Below, in pieces: positions 1 to 5,744 of a DNA stretch of 15,296 nt. This stretch comes from Pseudomonadota bacterium (lineage in GTDB: Bacteria; Pseudomonadota; Gammaproteobacteria; Burkholderiales; JABEVD01). Each line of letters opens with the position of its first letter. Positions within the stretch are counted from its first letter, which is position 1. The stretch spans positions 1-15,296 of the forward strand of contig JAJZPK010000038.1 of the NCBI GenBank assembly GCA_021811205.1, written 5' to 3'. The notes under the pieces are model-generated. The model was given only the letters and a program-made list of their open reading frames with translations, did no database searches and was not told the DNA's origin. The position numbers were made by a program, and so were the translations under genes.

Positions 1-1018
1 TGGAAAGGAATGCTTCCTGATCCTTCATCATTCCTGCTGCATAGCTCAGCACGGCTTCATCGTCGCCTGCTTCGATGAGAGATTCGGGAATCCCGAAAAG
101 ATCGATGAACTGCCTGTTGGTCGAGACGATTTTCATGTTTTCGTCGACGATAAGTATGCCGTCAGGAGAAGTTTCCTGATGGATGGAAAGGACTGCATTC
201 TTGAATTCCAGCTCGGCAAGCGCATCCATTCTTTTGCTGATGTCCCTGAAGGTGGTGAAAACCTGCTTCTTTCCTGAAATTTCATGGGACTTTGTTTCGA
301 GACTGAGCCAGACATGCTCCTTCTTTTCAGGATTGTAGATTCTCATCACGACTTCGCCCCTGCCTTCGAGGTGGGCGAGTTCTTCTTCCTGAAAATGCGA
401 TCCGTCTTCCCTGACCGGATCAAGCCACGGGGAAGACGACAGGGATTCGAATTGACGTCCCAGAATGCGCAATGCGGCAGGGTTGGCCGAAACGACTTTC
501 CCTTCGGCGTCCTGATAGAGTACGCCTTCCGCCATGGTCACGAAAAGGCGCTTGTATTGCTCGCCGCGTTCCTGTGCGATCTTGGCAAGCCTTCTGTTAG
601 CCTCATACAACTCGCCTTCGACATGCCTGTTTTCAAGATGGAGCGCTGCCAAGTTTGCAGTATTGGTCACAAAGGGAAAATAGGGGTCGAAAAGCCCCGG
701 ATCTGAAATCCTGAAGTACAGTCCGCCGAAATCCATGCCGGATGCGGACATGGGGATTTTCCGCACCAGGGCGCCTTCGTCTGGGCAGAAACTATCGCAT
801 ATCCCTCCCGCATCCTTGCCTTCGCGATTGCAGCAATTCTTTCTCGAAAAGACGATGAGTCTGCCGTCCTTGCAGAAGGCGAGGCTCTCTACGCCAGGCA
901 CGACGGAAAGCCCTTCGACCATCATCTCGGCCAGGTGTTTTTCATCATTTGCGGCATAAAATCCGTTCTGGAGAATCAGTATTCTTCCCAGAATCGATGA
1001 TCGGATATTCTGCAGCAT
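1..1018 (-). CDS. PAS-domain sensory protein, 3' end missing (runs off the left edge)
   Basis: An open frame of 339 codons runs from ATG at 1018 to the window edge; the output domain (kinase, GGDEF or other) is not visible, so its reaction is unknown. The start follows the stop of the MEDS gene directly and in the same frame (TGA then ATG), with a GAGG ribosome site 6 bases upstream. Residues 1-130 look like a small GAF-like sensory domain and carry cysteines at 49, 62, 63, 74 and 78. A charged, probably coiled segment (130-155) leads to one PAS domain (about 155-265, ending in the typical TTFRDISKR) and a second (from about 275, with DGILIVDENMKIVSTN). No membrane segment or signal peptide is seen, so it is probably cytoplasmic. 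It is likely cotranscribed with the MEDS gene. The PAS calls are firm; the GAF call is tentative. Confidence 0.8.
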   Translation of the reverse strand, partial: MLQNIRSSILGRILILQNGFYAANDEKHLAEMMVEGLSVVPGVESLAFCKDGRLIVFSRKNCCNREGKDAGGICDSFCPDEGALVRKIPMSASGMDFGGLYFRISDPGLFDPYFPFVTNTANLAALHLENRHVEGELYEANRRLAKIAQERGEQYKRLFVTMAEGVLYQDAEGKVVSANPAALRILGRQFESLSSSPWLDPVREDGSHFQEEELAHLEGRGEVVMRIYNPEKKEHVWLSLETKSHEISGKKQVFTTFRDISKRMDALAELEFKNAVLSIHQETSPDGILIVDENMKIVSTNRQFIDLFGIPESLIEAGDDEAVLSYAAGMMKDQEAFLS

Positions 1019-1624
1019 TCATGACCTCGCCAGAAATTCGCTGAGGAAGTCTTCCGGCGCAATGTAGAACGGATTCCAGACAAGTTGTTCCTTGACGATC
1101 GTCAAGGGATGGATGCTCAAAATATCCATCAGCACCTGTCCGCTGAAGCGGTGGGTATCGTATTGGCAGCAGGCAGTGAAAGGATGATCAGAGACGATCT
1201 GGTTGACCCTCGCCTCGTATTCGATGAGATCACGCTCGGATGCATGGATTTCAAGTGCCCAGGCCATTTCTCCTGCACCGCGCGCACCCCGGTATCCTTC
1301 ATACAGGGCGTCGAGATAGAAATTACGGATGGAATCCAGCATCCTGACTTTGTCGAAAGTCCCGGTCGGGCAATATGCGCTTTTCGCATCGTAGGCGGAA
1401 AGACCACTGACATCCAAACCCATGTCCTCCAGGTTCCGCCTCATCTCGTCGGGGCTCAACGCATCGACCAGGCAGAGCACTTTCTCCCCGGACTCGAGCC
1501 CGCTTCCGATGAATTTGGTCATCACCCTGTTCCGCTCCACCTCGTCGCTGTAAAGGTGGCAGATATGCAACCCTTCAGAAACAGGCTCGTTCGTGAAGCC
1601 GAGCGATACCTTCCTTTGCTCCAT
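1019..1624 (-). CDS. MEDS-domain sensory protein
   Basis: This 201-residue soluble protein is essentially a single MEDS domain, the sensory domain known from the DcmR regulator and from methanogen and methylotroph sensors; its ligand is not known. Recognisable parts are the start HICHLYSDEVERNR, the segment SGLESGEKVLCLVD, the acidic AWALEIHASERDLIEYEARVN region reduced here to its key EIHA and EYEARVN pieces, and the closing CCQYDTHRFSGQVLMDIL. It has no output domain and probably works with the PAS sensor directly downstream, whose ATG follows this TGA. An upstream GTG at 1657 and an ATG at 1630 are in frame, but the AGGGGAG ribosome site (1634-1640) sits 9 bases before the ATG at 1624 and only 3 before 1630, so 1624 is preferred. 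Confidence is high for the family, low for the biological role. Confidence 0.85.
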   Translation of the reverse strand: MEQRKVSLGFTNEPVSEGLHICHLYSDEVERNRVMTKFIGSGLESGEKVLCLVDALSPDEMRRNLEDMGLDVSGLSAYDAKSAYCPTGTFDKVRMLDSIRNFYLDALYEGYRGARGAGEMAWALEIHASERDLIEYEARVNQIVSDHPFTACCQYDTHRFSGQVLMDILSIHPLTIVKEQLVWNPFYIAPEDFLSEFLARS

Positions 1625-1667
1625 ACACATGCACTCCCCTATTCTTATTATTAGCACTATCTCATCA

Positions 1668-1697
1668 ATATTAGTTCCATATCGTAAAATTGGGTAA
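1668..1697 (-). promoter_or_regulatory. Possible promoter of the MEDS-sensor operon
   Basis: On the minus strand TTACCC (1692-1697) and TAATAT (1668-1673) are separated by 18 bases, which would place a transcript start near 1661 and leave a leader of about 37 bases with the AGGGGAG ribosome site. Both hexamers match the sigma-70 consensus only partly. The inverted repeat at 1702-1726 ends 4 bases upstream of the -35 position. Confidence 0.25.
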
Positions 1698-1701
1698 CTA
1701 T

Positions 1702-1726
1702 CAGTTCTGGCAGGATTTTAGAACTG
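1702..1726. repeat. Inverted repeat upstream of the MEDS gene (possible operator)
   Basis: Perfect 7-base arms CAGTTCT (1702-1708) and AGAACTG (1720-1726) are separated by 11 bases, so the arms are centred 18 bases apart, a spacing that suits a dimeric DNA-binding protein. No T-run follows on either strand, so a terminator for the acyltransferase gene ending at 1787 is less likely. Confidence 0.4.
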
Positions 1727-1786
1727 TTCCATGGATAGCGTCATTGCGCATAAACATGCAGAACCGATGCCCAGGCAGGCTCGCGA

Positions 1787-2893
1787 TCAATCCCGTTTGA
1801 AAGGACCGCGGATTTCATTCATCATCTCTTCCATCCCGCCTCTTTCTGCATCCAGAAATTGCGCCACGGCAGTCGAGAATCCCTCATGGAAGAGCATGTG
1901 GGAGGAGCGTGTCCTGACCGGCATGAATCCCCTGGAGATCTTGTGCAAGCCTTGCGCTCCGCCCTCGAAAACATCGATCTTGTTTTCTATGCAGTATTCG
2001 ATTCCCTGGTAATAGCATGTCTCGAAATGCAGGCCATCGTGAGCCTCGATCGCGCCCCAATATCTGCCGTAAAGATTTTTTTGGTCGACGATGTTGAGGG
2101 AACACGCGATCGGCTTTCCCTCTCTTTTCGCGATCACCATGAGCAGGTTGTCCGGCATCGAATTGCCTATTCTGAGAAAAAAATCGAGGTTGAGATAGGG
2201 GGAAGATCCGTGCTCGTGATAGGTTCTTTCGTAGCAGGAATGGAAGAAGGCCCACTCTTTCTCGGAAAGATCACGTGCATGCTTTCTTTCGAAGCTCATC
2301 TTTTCCAGCTTCTTCCTCTCCTGCCTGATCTTCTTCCTTTTTTCCCGCCCGAGCCGGGAGAGGAATTCATCGAAATCTGCGTATCCCTCGTTGCGCCAAT
2401 GGAACTGCATACCGGTTCTTTCCATCATGCCGGCGTCCGCCAATTCGGGCATTTCGGATGCCTGCGGAAAAAGTACGTGAAGACCGGATGAATTCGTTCT
2501 CGACGCGAGTCCCATCGCCGCGTCCAGCAGCGTCGTCCTGTCATCGCGATTTTCGGCGAGCAGCCTGGGACTCGTGACCGGGGTAAAGGGAATGCAGGAG
2601 ACGAGTTTGGGATAATAGGAAATACCGTGTCGCCTGTAGGCTTCCGCCCATGACCAGTCGAAAACATATTCCCCCCACGAATGCGTCTTGAGATACAGGA
2701 TCATCACCGCATCAAGCCTGTTTTCGCGCCATATCGTCGGAAAAAGCGGCACCCATCCGTTTTTTTCCGAGACGCATTTCGAGTCGTGCAAGGCGGAAAT
2801 GAAGGCATGGGAGAGATGGGGAAGGCTGCCGGCAAGCCTATCCCATTCCTGCGGCGAAATGCCGGCCAGCGTATCGATGATTCGTATTTCCAT
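1787..2893 (-). CDS. FemAB-like / DUF482 GNAT-fold N-acyltransferase
   Basis: This 368-residue soluble protein belongs, by its overall pattern, to the DUF482 group (called peptidogalycan biosynthesis/recognition proteins, COG3146 type), which have the acyl-CoA N-acyltransferase fold related to FemAB. The true substrate is unknown. Recognisable parts are an N-terminal SLPHLSHAFISALHDS segment, the basic stretch SRLGREKRKKIRQERKK (about residues 183-199), the HEHGSSPYLNLDFFLRI segment in the second GNAT-like half, and FEGGAQGLHKISRGF near residues 312-326. Length is normal for the family. The start ATG lies 3 bases after the stop of the secreted-protein gene upstream and has no strong ribosome site, so translation is probably coupled to that gene. 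Family confidence is high; an envelope role is an inference supported by the neighbour. Confidence 0.85.
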   Translation of the reverse strand: MEIRIIDTLAGISPQEWDRLAGSLPHLSHAFISALHDSKCVSEKNGWVPLFPTIWRENRLDAVMILYLKTHSWGEYVFDWSWAEAYRRHGISYYPKLVSCIPFTPVTSPRLLAENRDDRTTLLDAAMGLASRTNSSGLHVLFPQASEMPELADAGMMERTGMQFHWRNEGYADFDEFLSRLGREKRKKIRQERKKLEKMSFERKHARDLSEKEWAFFHSCYERTYHEHGSSPYLNLDFFLRIGNSMPDNLLMVIAKREGKPIACSLNIVDQKNLYGRYWGAIEAHDGLHFETCYYQGIEYCIENKIDVFEGGAQGLHKISRGFMPVRTRSSHMLFHEGFSTAVAQFLDAERGGMEEMMNEIRGPFKRD

Positions 2894-2896
2894 CGG

Positions 2897-3325
2897 TCAT
2901 CTGTCAGTGTTCGGTCCGTATCCATTGTAATAGGTGGCCGGCCCATAGGTGATCGTCCCGGGCGTGGAATAGATCACCCGGGGCTGGGCGACGACGGGCG
3001 GCGCTGCATAGACGGCAGGCGGAGAAACATAAACCGGGGGGGGCGAAACATAGACCGGCGGTGGGGCGTAGTAGTAGGCAGGCTGCGAGAGCATCATCCC
3101 GCCGAACAGCCCTGCGCCGAACCAGAACGGATCGTCGTCCCATCCGCCCCACCGCCATCCATCACCGCGCCATCCATCACCGCGCCATCCATCACCGCGC
3201 CACCCTCCCCGCCATCCGCCGCCATATCCATGCCATCCGCCTCCACGCCTGCCTCCATGCCATCTTTCCGCATGTGCAGAACCAATCGCCAGCAAGGCGA
3301 GCAGCAATAAAGCGATTTTCTTCAT
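2897..3325 (-). CDS. Small secreted Gly/Trp- and Pro/Tyr-rich protein
   Basis: The 142-residue product begins with a clear signal peptide (MKKIALLLLALLAIGSAHA, cleavage after residue 19). The mature part has a Gly/Trp/Arg-rich half (20-62), with three GDGWR units encoded by a perfect 15-base tandem repeat, a short hydrophobic stretch FWFGAGLFGGMML (67-79), and a Pro/Tyr/Val-rich tail (80-140) with repeated PPxVYVSPP units. No catalytic motif is visible. Such low-complexity proteins are common as hypothetical envelope proteins, and I cannot assign a function. An excellent GGAGG site lies 5 bases before the ATG at 3325; a second ATG at 3329 is out of frame. It appears to be the first gene of a pair with the acyltransferase at 1787-2893. 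Confidence 0.8.
   Translation of the reverse strand: MKKIALLLLALLAIGSAHAERWHGGRRGGGWHGYGGGWRGGWRGDGWRGDGWRGDGWRWGGWDDDPFWFGAGLFGGMMLSQPAYYYAPPPVYVSPPPVYVSPPAVYAAPPVVAQPRVIYSTPGTITYGPATYYNGYGPNTDR
3155..3199. repeat. Tandem repeat, three perfect copies of 15 bases
   Basis: The unit CCATCCATCACCGCG occurs at 3155-3169, 3170-3184 and 3185-3199 without mismatch and continues as a degenerate partial copy. It encodes the GDGWR units of the secreted protein on the minus strand. Because the unit is a multiple of three, changes in copy number would alter length without shifting the frame. Confidence 0.95.
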
Positions 3326-3373
3326 TCATGCCTCCTTTTCTCACTTCGATCCCGGCCAAGGAGACAAAGTTCA

Positions 3374-3401
3374 TTGACTTTCCATTCTCTTCATCTAAAC
3401 A
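3374..3401 (+). promoter_or_regulatory. Possible sigma-70-like promoter of the CBS gene
   Basis: TTGACT (3374-3379) and TAAACA (3396-3401) are 16 bases apart in the 107-base divergent gap, about 30 bases before the CBS start codon. The -35 match is good, the -10 match is poor. The secreted-protein promoter must lie in the same gap on the other strand, but I cannot pick it out. Confidence 0.3.
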
Positions 3402-3432
3402 GAAATCAGGTATAGGAAATCAAGGAGGATAC

Positions 3433-3882
3433 ATGCCCGTCGGAGAATTGTGCACAAGAGAAGTCGTCGTTGCTTCCCCGTTGGACAGCGTGCTGGAAGC
3501 AGCACAACTCATGAGACAGCATCATGTCGGCGACGTCGTGATCGTGGAGCACGCGGACGGTTTGAAAAAGCCCGTAGGACTCGTCACGGACAGGGACCTC
3601 GTCGTCGAAGTGATGGCTGCAGGAATCGATCCCGACTCGATCGCGCTCGGCGAGATCATGTCTGCAGAACTTGCCATGGTAGGCGAGGAAAAAGGCATTT
3701 TCGAAACAATCCAGTACATGAGAGACCAGGGCGTAAGGCGGCTTCCCGTCGTCGGCCAGGAAGGACAGCTGATCGGCATCCTGGCGCTCGACGATCTTCT
3801 GGAGCTGATTTCGGAAGAGCTTTCCGAACTCTCCCATCTTGTGAAGAATGAGGAAAGAAGGGAGCGGAGAACACGCCTTTAG
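3433..3882 (+). CDS. Two-CBS-domain protein
   Basis: The 149-residue cytoplasmic protein is almost entirely a Bateman pair: CBS1 at about residues 1-62 (ending GLVTDRDLVVEV) and CBS2 at about 72-130 (with RRLPVVGQEGQLIGILALDDL). Such modules bind adenine nucleotides and regulate partner proteins; here no catalytic or DNA-binding domain is attached, only a charged tail (EERRERRTRL). The start ATG is preceded by AAGGAGG with good spacing; the longer in-frame extension back to 3061 lies antisense to the secreted-protein gene and is not credible. The stop codon overlaps that of the convergent DUF3820 gene. The nucleotide ligand and partner cannot be told from sequence. Confidence 0.92.
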   Translation: MPVGELCTREVVVASPLDSVLEAAQLMRQHHVGDVVIVEHADGLKKPVGLVTDRDLVVEVMAAGIDPDSIALGEIMSAELAMVGEEKGIFETIQYMRDQGVRRLPVVGQEGQLIGILALDDLLELISEELSELSHLVKNEERRERRTRL

Positions 3883-4079
3883 CGCAACGGGTCGAGCAGG
3901 TGTTTCAGACCGTTGTGGTCGATCTCCTGCATGAGGGAGAGTAGCCGCCCGATCTCGCCTTCCGGGAAGCCTTTTCTTGCAAACCAGTTGAGATAGTTTC
4001 CGGGAAGGTCGGCAATCTTCCTTCCCTTGTATTTGCCGTAAGGCATGACGGTATTGACGAGCTTCTCGATGTCTTCCAT
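3879..4079 (-). CDS. DUF3820 family protein
   Basis: The 66-residue protein shows the family hallmark MPYGKYKGRKIADLPGNYL (residues 12-30) followed by NWFARKGFP and a helical end. DUF3820 members are small soluble proteins, some annotated as putative quorum-sensing-regulated virulence factors; the biochemical function is not established. Length is typical. No Shine-Dalgarno sequence precedes the ATG at 4079, while a TAAAAT -10-like box ends only 7 bases upstream, so the mRNA may be leaderless. It diverges from the glycine-zipper gene at 4172 and converges on the CBS gene, its TAA overlapping the CBS TAG within 3879-3882. Confidence 0.85.
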   Translation of the reverse strand: MEDIEKLVNTVMPYGKYKGRKIADLPGNYLNWFARKGFPEGEIGRLLSLMQEIDHNGLKHLLDPLR

Positions 4080-4086
4080 GTTACAA

Positions 4087-4132
4087 ATTTTAACACTATG
4101 TTACCCTGAATTCAGGAACATAGACCTAAAAT
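4087..4132. promoter_or_regulatory. Symmetric divergent promoter region with central palindrome
   Basis: A palindrome spans 4096-4123: outer arms CTATGTT (4096-4102) and AACATAG (4117-4123) flank the perfect core CCTGAATTCAGG (4105-4116), with two extra bases at 4103-4104. Exactly 3 bases outside each end lies a TAAAAT box facing outwards: 4087-4092 on the minus strand towards DUF3820 and 4127-4132 on the plus strand towards the glycine-zipper gene. The -35 positions of both would fall in the core, where no TTGACA-like hexamer is found. I read this as a shared operator and promoter pair; sequence pattern only. Confidence 0.55.
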
Positions 4133-4171
4133 GGGAATCGAAAGCGTGTCAGGTCAATAAAGGGGAAGAAA

Positions 4172-4504
4172 ATGAAAACAGGACTGATTGCAGTTTCTCT
4201 TGCCGCATCTCTCGTCTCGATACCCGCCCATGCAGACATCACCGGAGGCGGGGTGCTGGGCGCGATAGCAGGCGGCCTTCTGGGTTCCCAGGTCGGTCAA
4301 GGCAACGGCAGGATTGCAGCTTCCGCCCTGGGCGCCGTGCTCGGTTTCAACGCGGGCCAGGCACAGTCCTATTCCCAGCCCTATTACGCCGCCCCCAGGT
4401 ATGCGCCTCCCCCCCAGGTCTATTACTCGCAGCCTCCAGTCGTCTACTCGCAGCCTCCAGTCGTCTATTATGCGCCCATGAGGCGCTGGGGCGACGACGA
4501 CTGA
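4172..4504 (+). CDS. Glycine-zipper envelope protein with Pro/Tyr-rich tail
   Basis: The 110-residue product has a signal peptide (residues 1-21, MKTGLIAVSL to PAHA, cleavage before DITGG) and no lipobox cysteine. Residues 25-64 are a glycine-zipper region of the Rickettsia 17 kDa surface-antigen type (GGGVLGAIAGGLLGSQVGQG), able to form a packed membrane hairpin. The tail (65-110) is Pro/Tyr/Gln-rich, contains two tandem YSQPPVV units, and ends in an acidic WGDDD. Function is unknown; related proteins sit in the outer membrane or periplasm. A good AAGGGGAA ribosome site precedes the ATG. The Pro/Tyr tail resembles that of the secreted protein at 2897-3325. Confidence 0.82.
   Translation: MKTGLIAVSLAASLVSIPAHADITGGGVLGAIAGGLLGSQVGQGNGRIAASALGAVLGFNAGQAQSYSQPYYAAPRYAPPPQVYYSQPPVVYSQPPVVYYAPMRRWGDDD
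4424..4465. repeat. Tandem repeat, two perfect copies of 21 bases
   Basis: The 21-base unit starting TACTCGCAGCC occurs at 4424-4444 and again at 4445-4465 without mismatch. It encodes the two YSQPPVV units in the tail of the glycine-zipper protein and keeps the reading frame. Confidence 0.95.
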
Positions 4505-4516
4505 TAGGCTGAGAAA

Positions 4517-4936
4517 TCAGAGTTTCAGGCGCATGCGTTTGTGGGGAATGCCCGCATCCATGAAGATTCCGCCTTCCGCAACGAAACCGAGCTTTTCGTA
4601 GAACGGCATCGAGTCGAGCTGCGCATCCAGTATCGCATCCTCGAATTCGCCTCTTGCCGCATGCTCGATCGCCATTTTCATCAGCCTCGTCCCAAGACCC
4701 TTGTTGCGGCATTCGCGCTTCACCGCGACCCGACCTATCTTGATCGATTCCCCATGGGGTACAAGCCGCAATGTTGCGACGGCTTCATCGCCTTTCAGCA
4801 TGAGAAGGTGGAATGCTGCCCTGTCGTGTTCGTCGATTTCGAGTGCCTCGGGAACGTTCTGCTCGACGACGAACACTTCTCGGCGAAGATCCAGAGCCTT
4901 TTCCATCCATGGAGAGGACCAGATGATGGGCCTCAT
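4517..4936 (-). CDS. GNAT family N-acetyltransferase
   Basis: The 139-residue protein carries acetyl-CoA-binding motif A as IGRVAVKRECRNKGLGTRL (residues 67-85, with RNKGLG as the R-x-x-G-x-G loop) and the motif B-like MPFYEKLGFVAEG (110-122). The start RREVFVVEQNVPEALEIDEHD (around 18-38) is the pattern of the ElaA/YjcF-type subgroup; the acceptor is unknown. Two in-frame starts exist: ATG at 4954 overlaps the DUF2721 stop by one base, but ATG at 4936 has a GAGGAG site 6 bases upstream and gives the usual N-terminus, so it is preferred. It is the last gene of the MazG-like / DUF2721 run. The convergent glycine-zipper gene ends only 12 bases away and no terminator is visible between them. Confidence 0.9.
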   Translation of the reverse strand: MRPIIWSSPWMEKALDLRREVFVVEQNVPEALEIDEHDRAAFHLLMLKGDEAVATLRLVPHGESIKIGRVAVKRECRNKGLGTRLMKMAIEHAARGEFEDAILDAQLDSMPFYEKLGFVAEGGIFMDAGIPHKRMRLKL

Positions 4937-4953
4937 GAAAAACTCCTCTTCCA

Positions 4954-5355
4954 TCAGCGCAACCTGATGATGCCCGTCGCCAGCGCGATCTCTCGCAGGA
5001 AGCAGATGAGCCCGGCCGTGAGTGCGAACATGGCCGCAATGAAGAACAGTGCGATGGTGCCTGATGGATCCTTGCCCAGTTCCGATCCGATGAAAAGCGC
5101 TGCGATCACGATGCAAACGAGAACCGCGCAGACCGTGCAGAGGCTGATCGCCCAGTGTATCCAGCGGGATCGTCTCAGCAGGATTGCCATCTCTTCGCCA
5201 TGCTTTTCCGCGTCATTCTCGATGGCCCTGAACCTGTCTATCACGCGCCCGAGTCGGCTCGAGAGCACGCTCAAGAAGGCGCCCACCCCGGTCAGGAGGA
5301 AGACAGGGGCTACTGCCTGCTGGATGGCGTGCGCGACGCTGACGACTTCGCTCAT
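4954..5355 (-). CDS. DUF2721 family inner-membrane protein
   Basis: The 133-residue protein has three hydrophobic segments: about residues 10-31 (ending LTGVGAFLSVLSSRLGR, the family signature), 66-90 and 98-122, with a charged cytoplasmic-looking loop at 33-65 (RVIDRFRAIENDAE). It matches the DUF2721 pattern in length and order. Function is unknown. The ATG at 5355 overlaps the MazG-like stop as ATGA, and its own TGA shares one base with an alternative start of the acetyltransferase, so the three genes are very probably one transcript. Confidence 0.85.
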   Translation of the reverse strand: MSEVVSVAHAIQQAVAPVFLLTGVGAFLSVLSSRLGRVIDRFRAIENDAEKHGEEMAILLRRSRWIHWAISLCTVCAVLVCIVIAALFIGSELGKDPSGTIALFFIAAMFALTAGLICFLREIALATGIIRLR

Positions 5356-5678
5356 TCGTATTCCGTGTATTTTTTTGCAGAGCCCTTCGCCTTCTCGACA
5401 GGATATTTCTTCCTGTTCTTTTCCATCTTTTCCATCACGATTTCCTTGACGTCGAAGCCGTATTTCTCGGCAAGAAGAAGCGAAAACACGATGACGTCGG
5501 CGATTTCCTCCTTCACTTTCTCCGGATCGGCATTTTCCTTCCAGAGATAAAGTTCGAGCAGCTCTGCAGCCTCGACGCTCACGGCAAGCGCGAGGTCCTT
5601 CGGCGTATGGAACTGATCCCAGTCGCGCTCGTCGCGAAATTTCAGCAACTCCAACGTGATTTCTTCCAAATCGCTCAT
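5352..5678 (-). CDS. MazG-like nucleotide pyrophosphohydrolase (RS21-C6/dCTPase-like)
   Basis: The 108-residue protein has the all-alpha NTP-pyrophosphatase fold signature: SVEAAELLELYLWK (34-47, E36xxE39) and KEEIADVIVFSLLLA (56-70, E58xxD61), the four acidic residues that bind magnesium. The leading RDERDWDQFHTPKDLA (15-30) is typical of the RS21-C6/dCTP-pyrophosphatase branch rather than of full-length MazG. It probably hydrolyses a (deoxy)nucleoside triphosphate to the monophosphate and pyrophosphate, acting as a pool-cleaning enzyme; the preferred nucleotide is inferred only from family resemblance. AGGAG lies 7 bases before the ATG. It leads the short run with DUF2721 and the GNAT gene, 66 bases after the stop of the haem-type receptor. 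Confidence 0.88.
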   Translation of the reverse strand: MSDLEEITLELLKFRDERDWDQFHTPKDLALAVSVEAAELLELYLWKENADPEKVKEEIADVIVFSLLLAEKYGFDVKEIVMEKMEKNRKKYPVEKAKGSAKKYTEYE

Positions 5679-5744
5679 GCTCGCTCCTAATTCCCAATCC
5701 TAACACGGCATTGACGGGAGCGGCATCAGTTGCCGGACCAGTGA

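Noticed and set aside
1085..1654. Plus-strand open frame of 189 codons
   Set aside because: It is antisense to the MEDS gene and has no domain pattern.
3155..3199. Tandem 15-base repeats considered as a CRISPR or regulatory array
   Set aside because: The repeats are directly adjacent without spacers and lie in frame inside the secreted-protein gene.
4541..5449. Plus-strand open frame of 302 codons
   Set aside because: It spans three well-supported minus-strand genes and has no recognisable features.
5721..5735. Hairpin CGGCA/TGCCG between the haem-type receptor and the MazG-like gene, considered as a terminator
   Set aside because: Only 5 base pairs and no T-run on either strand.
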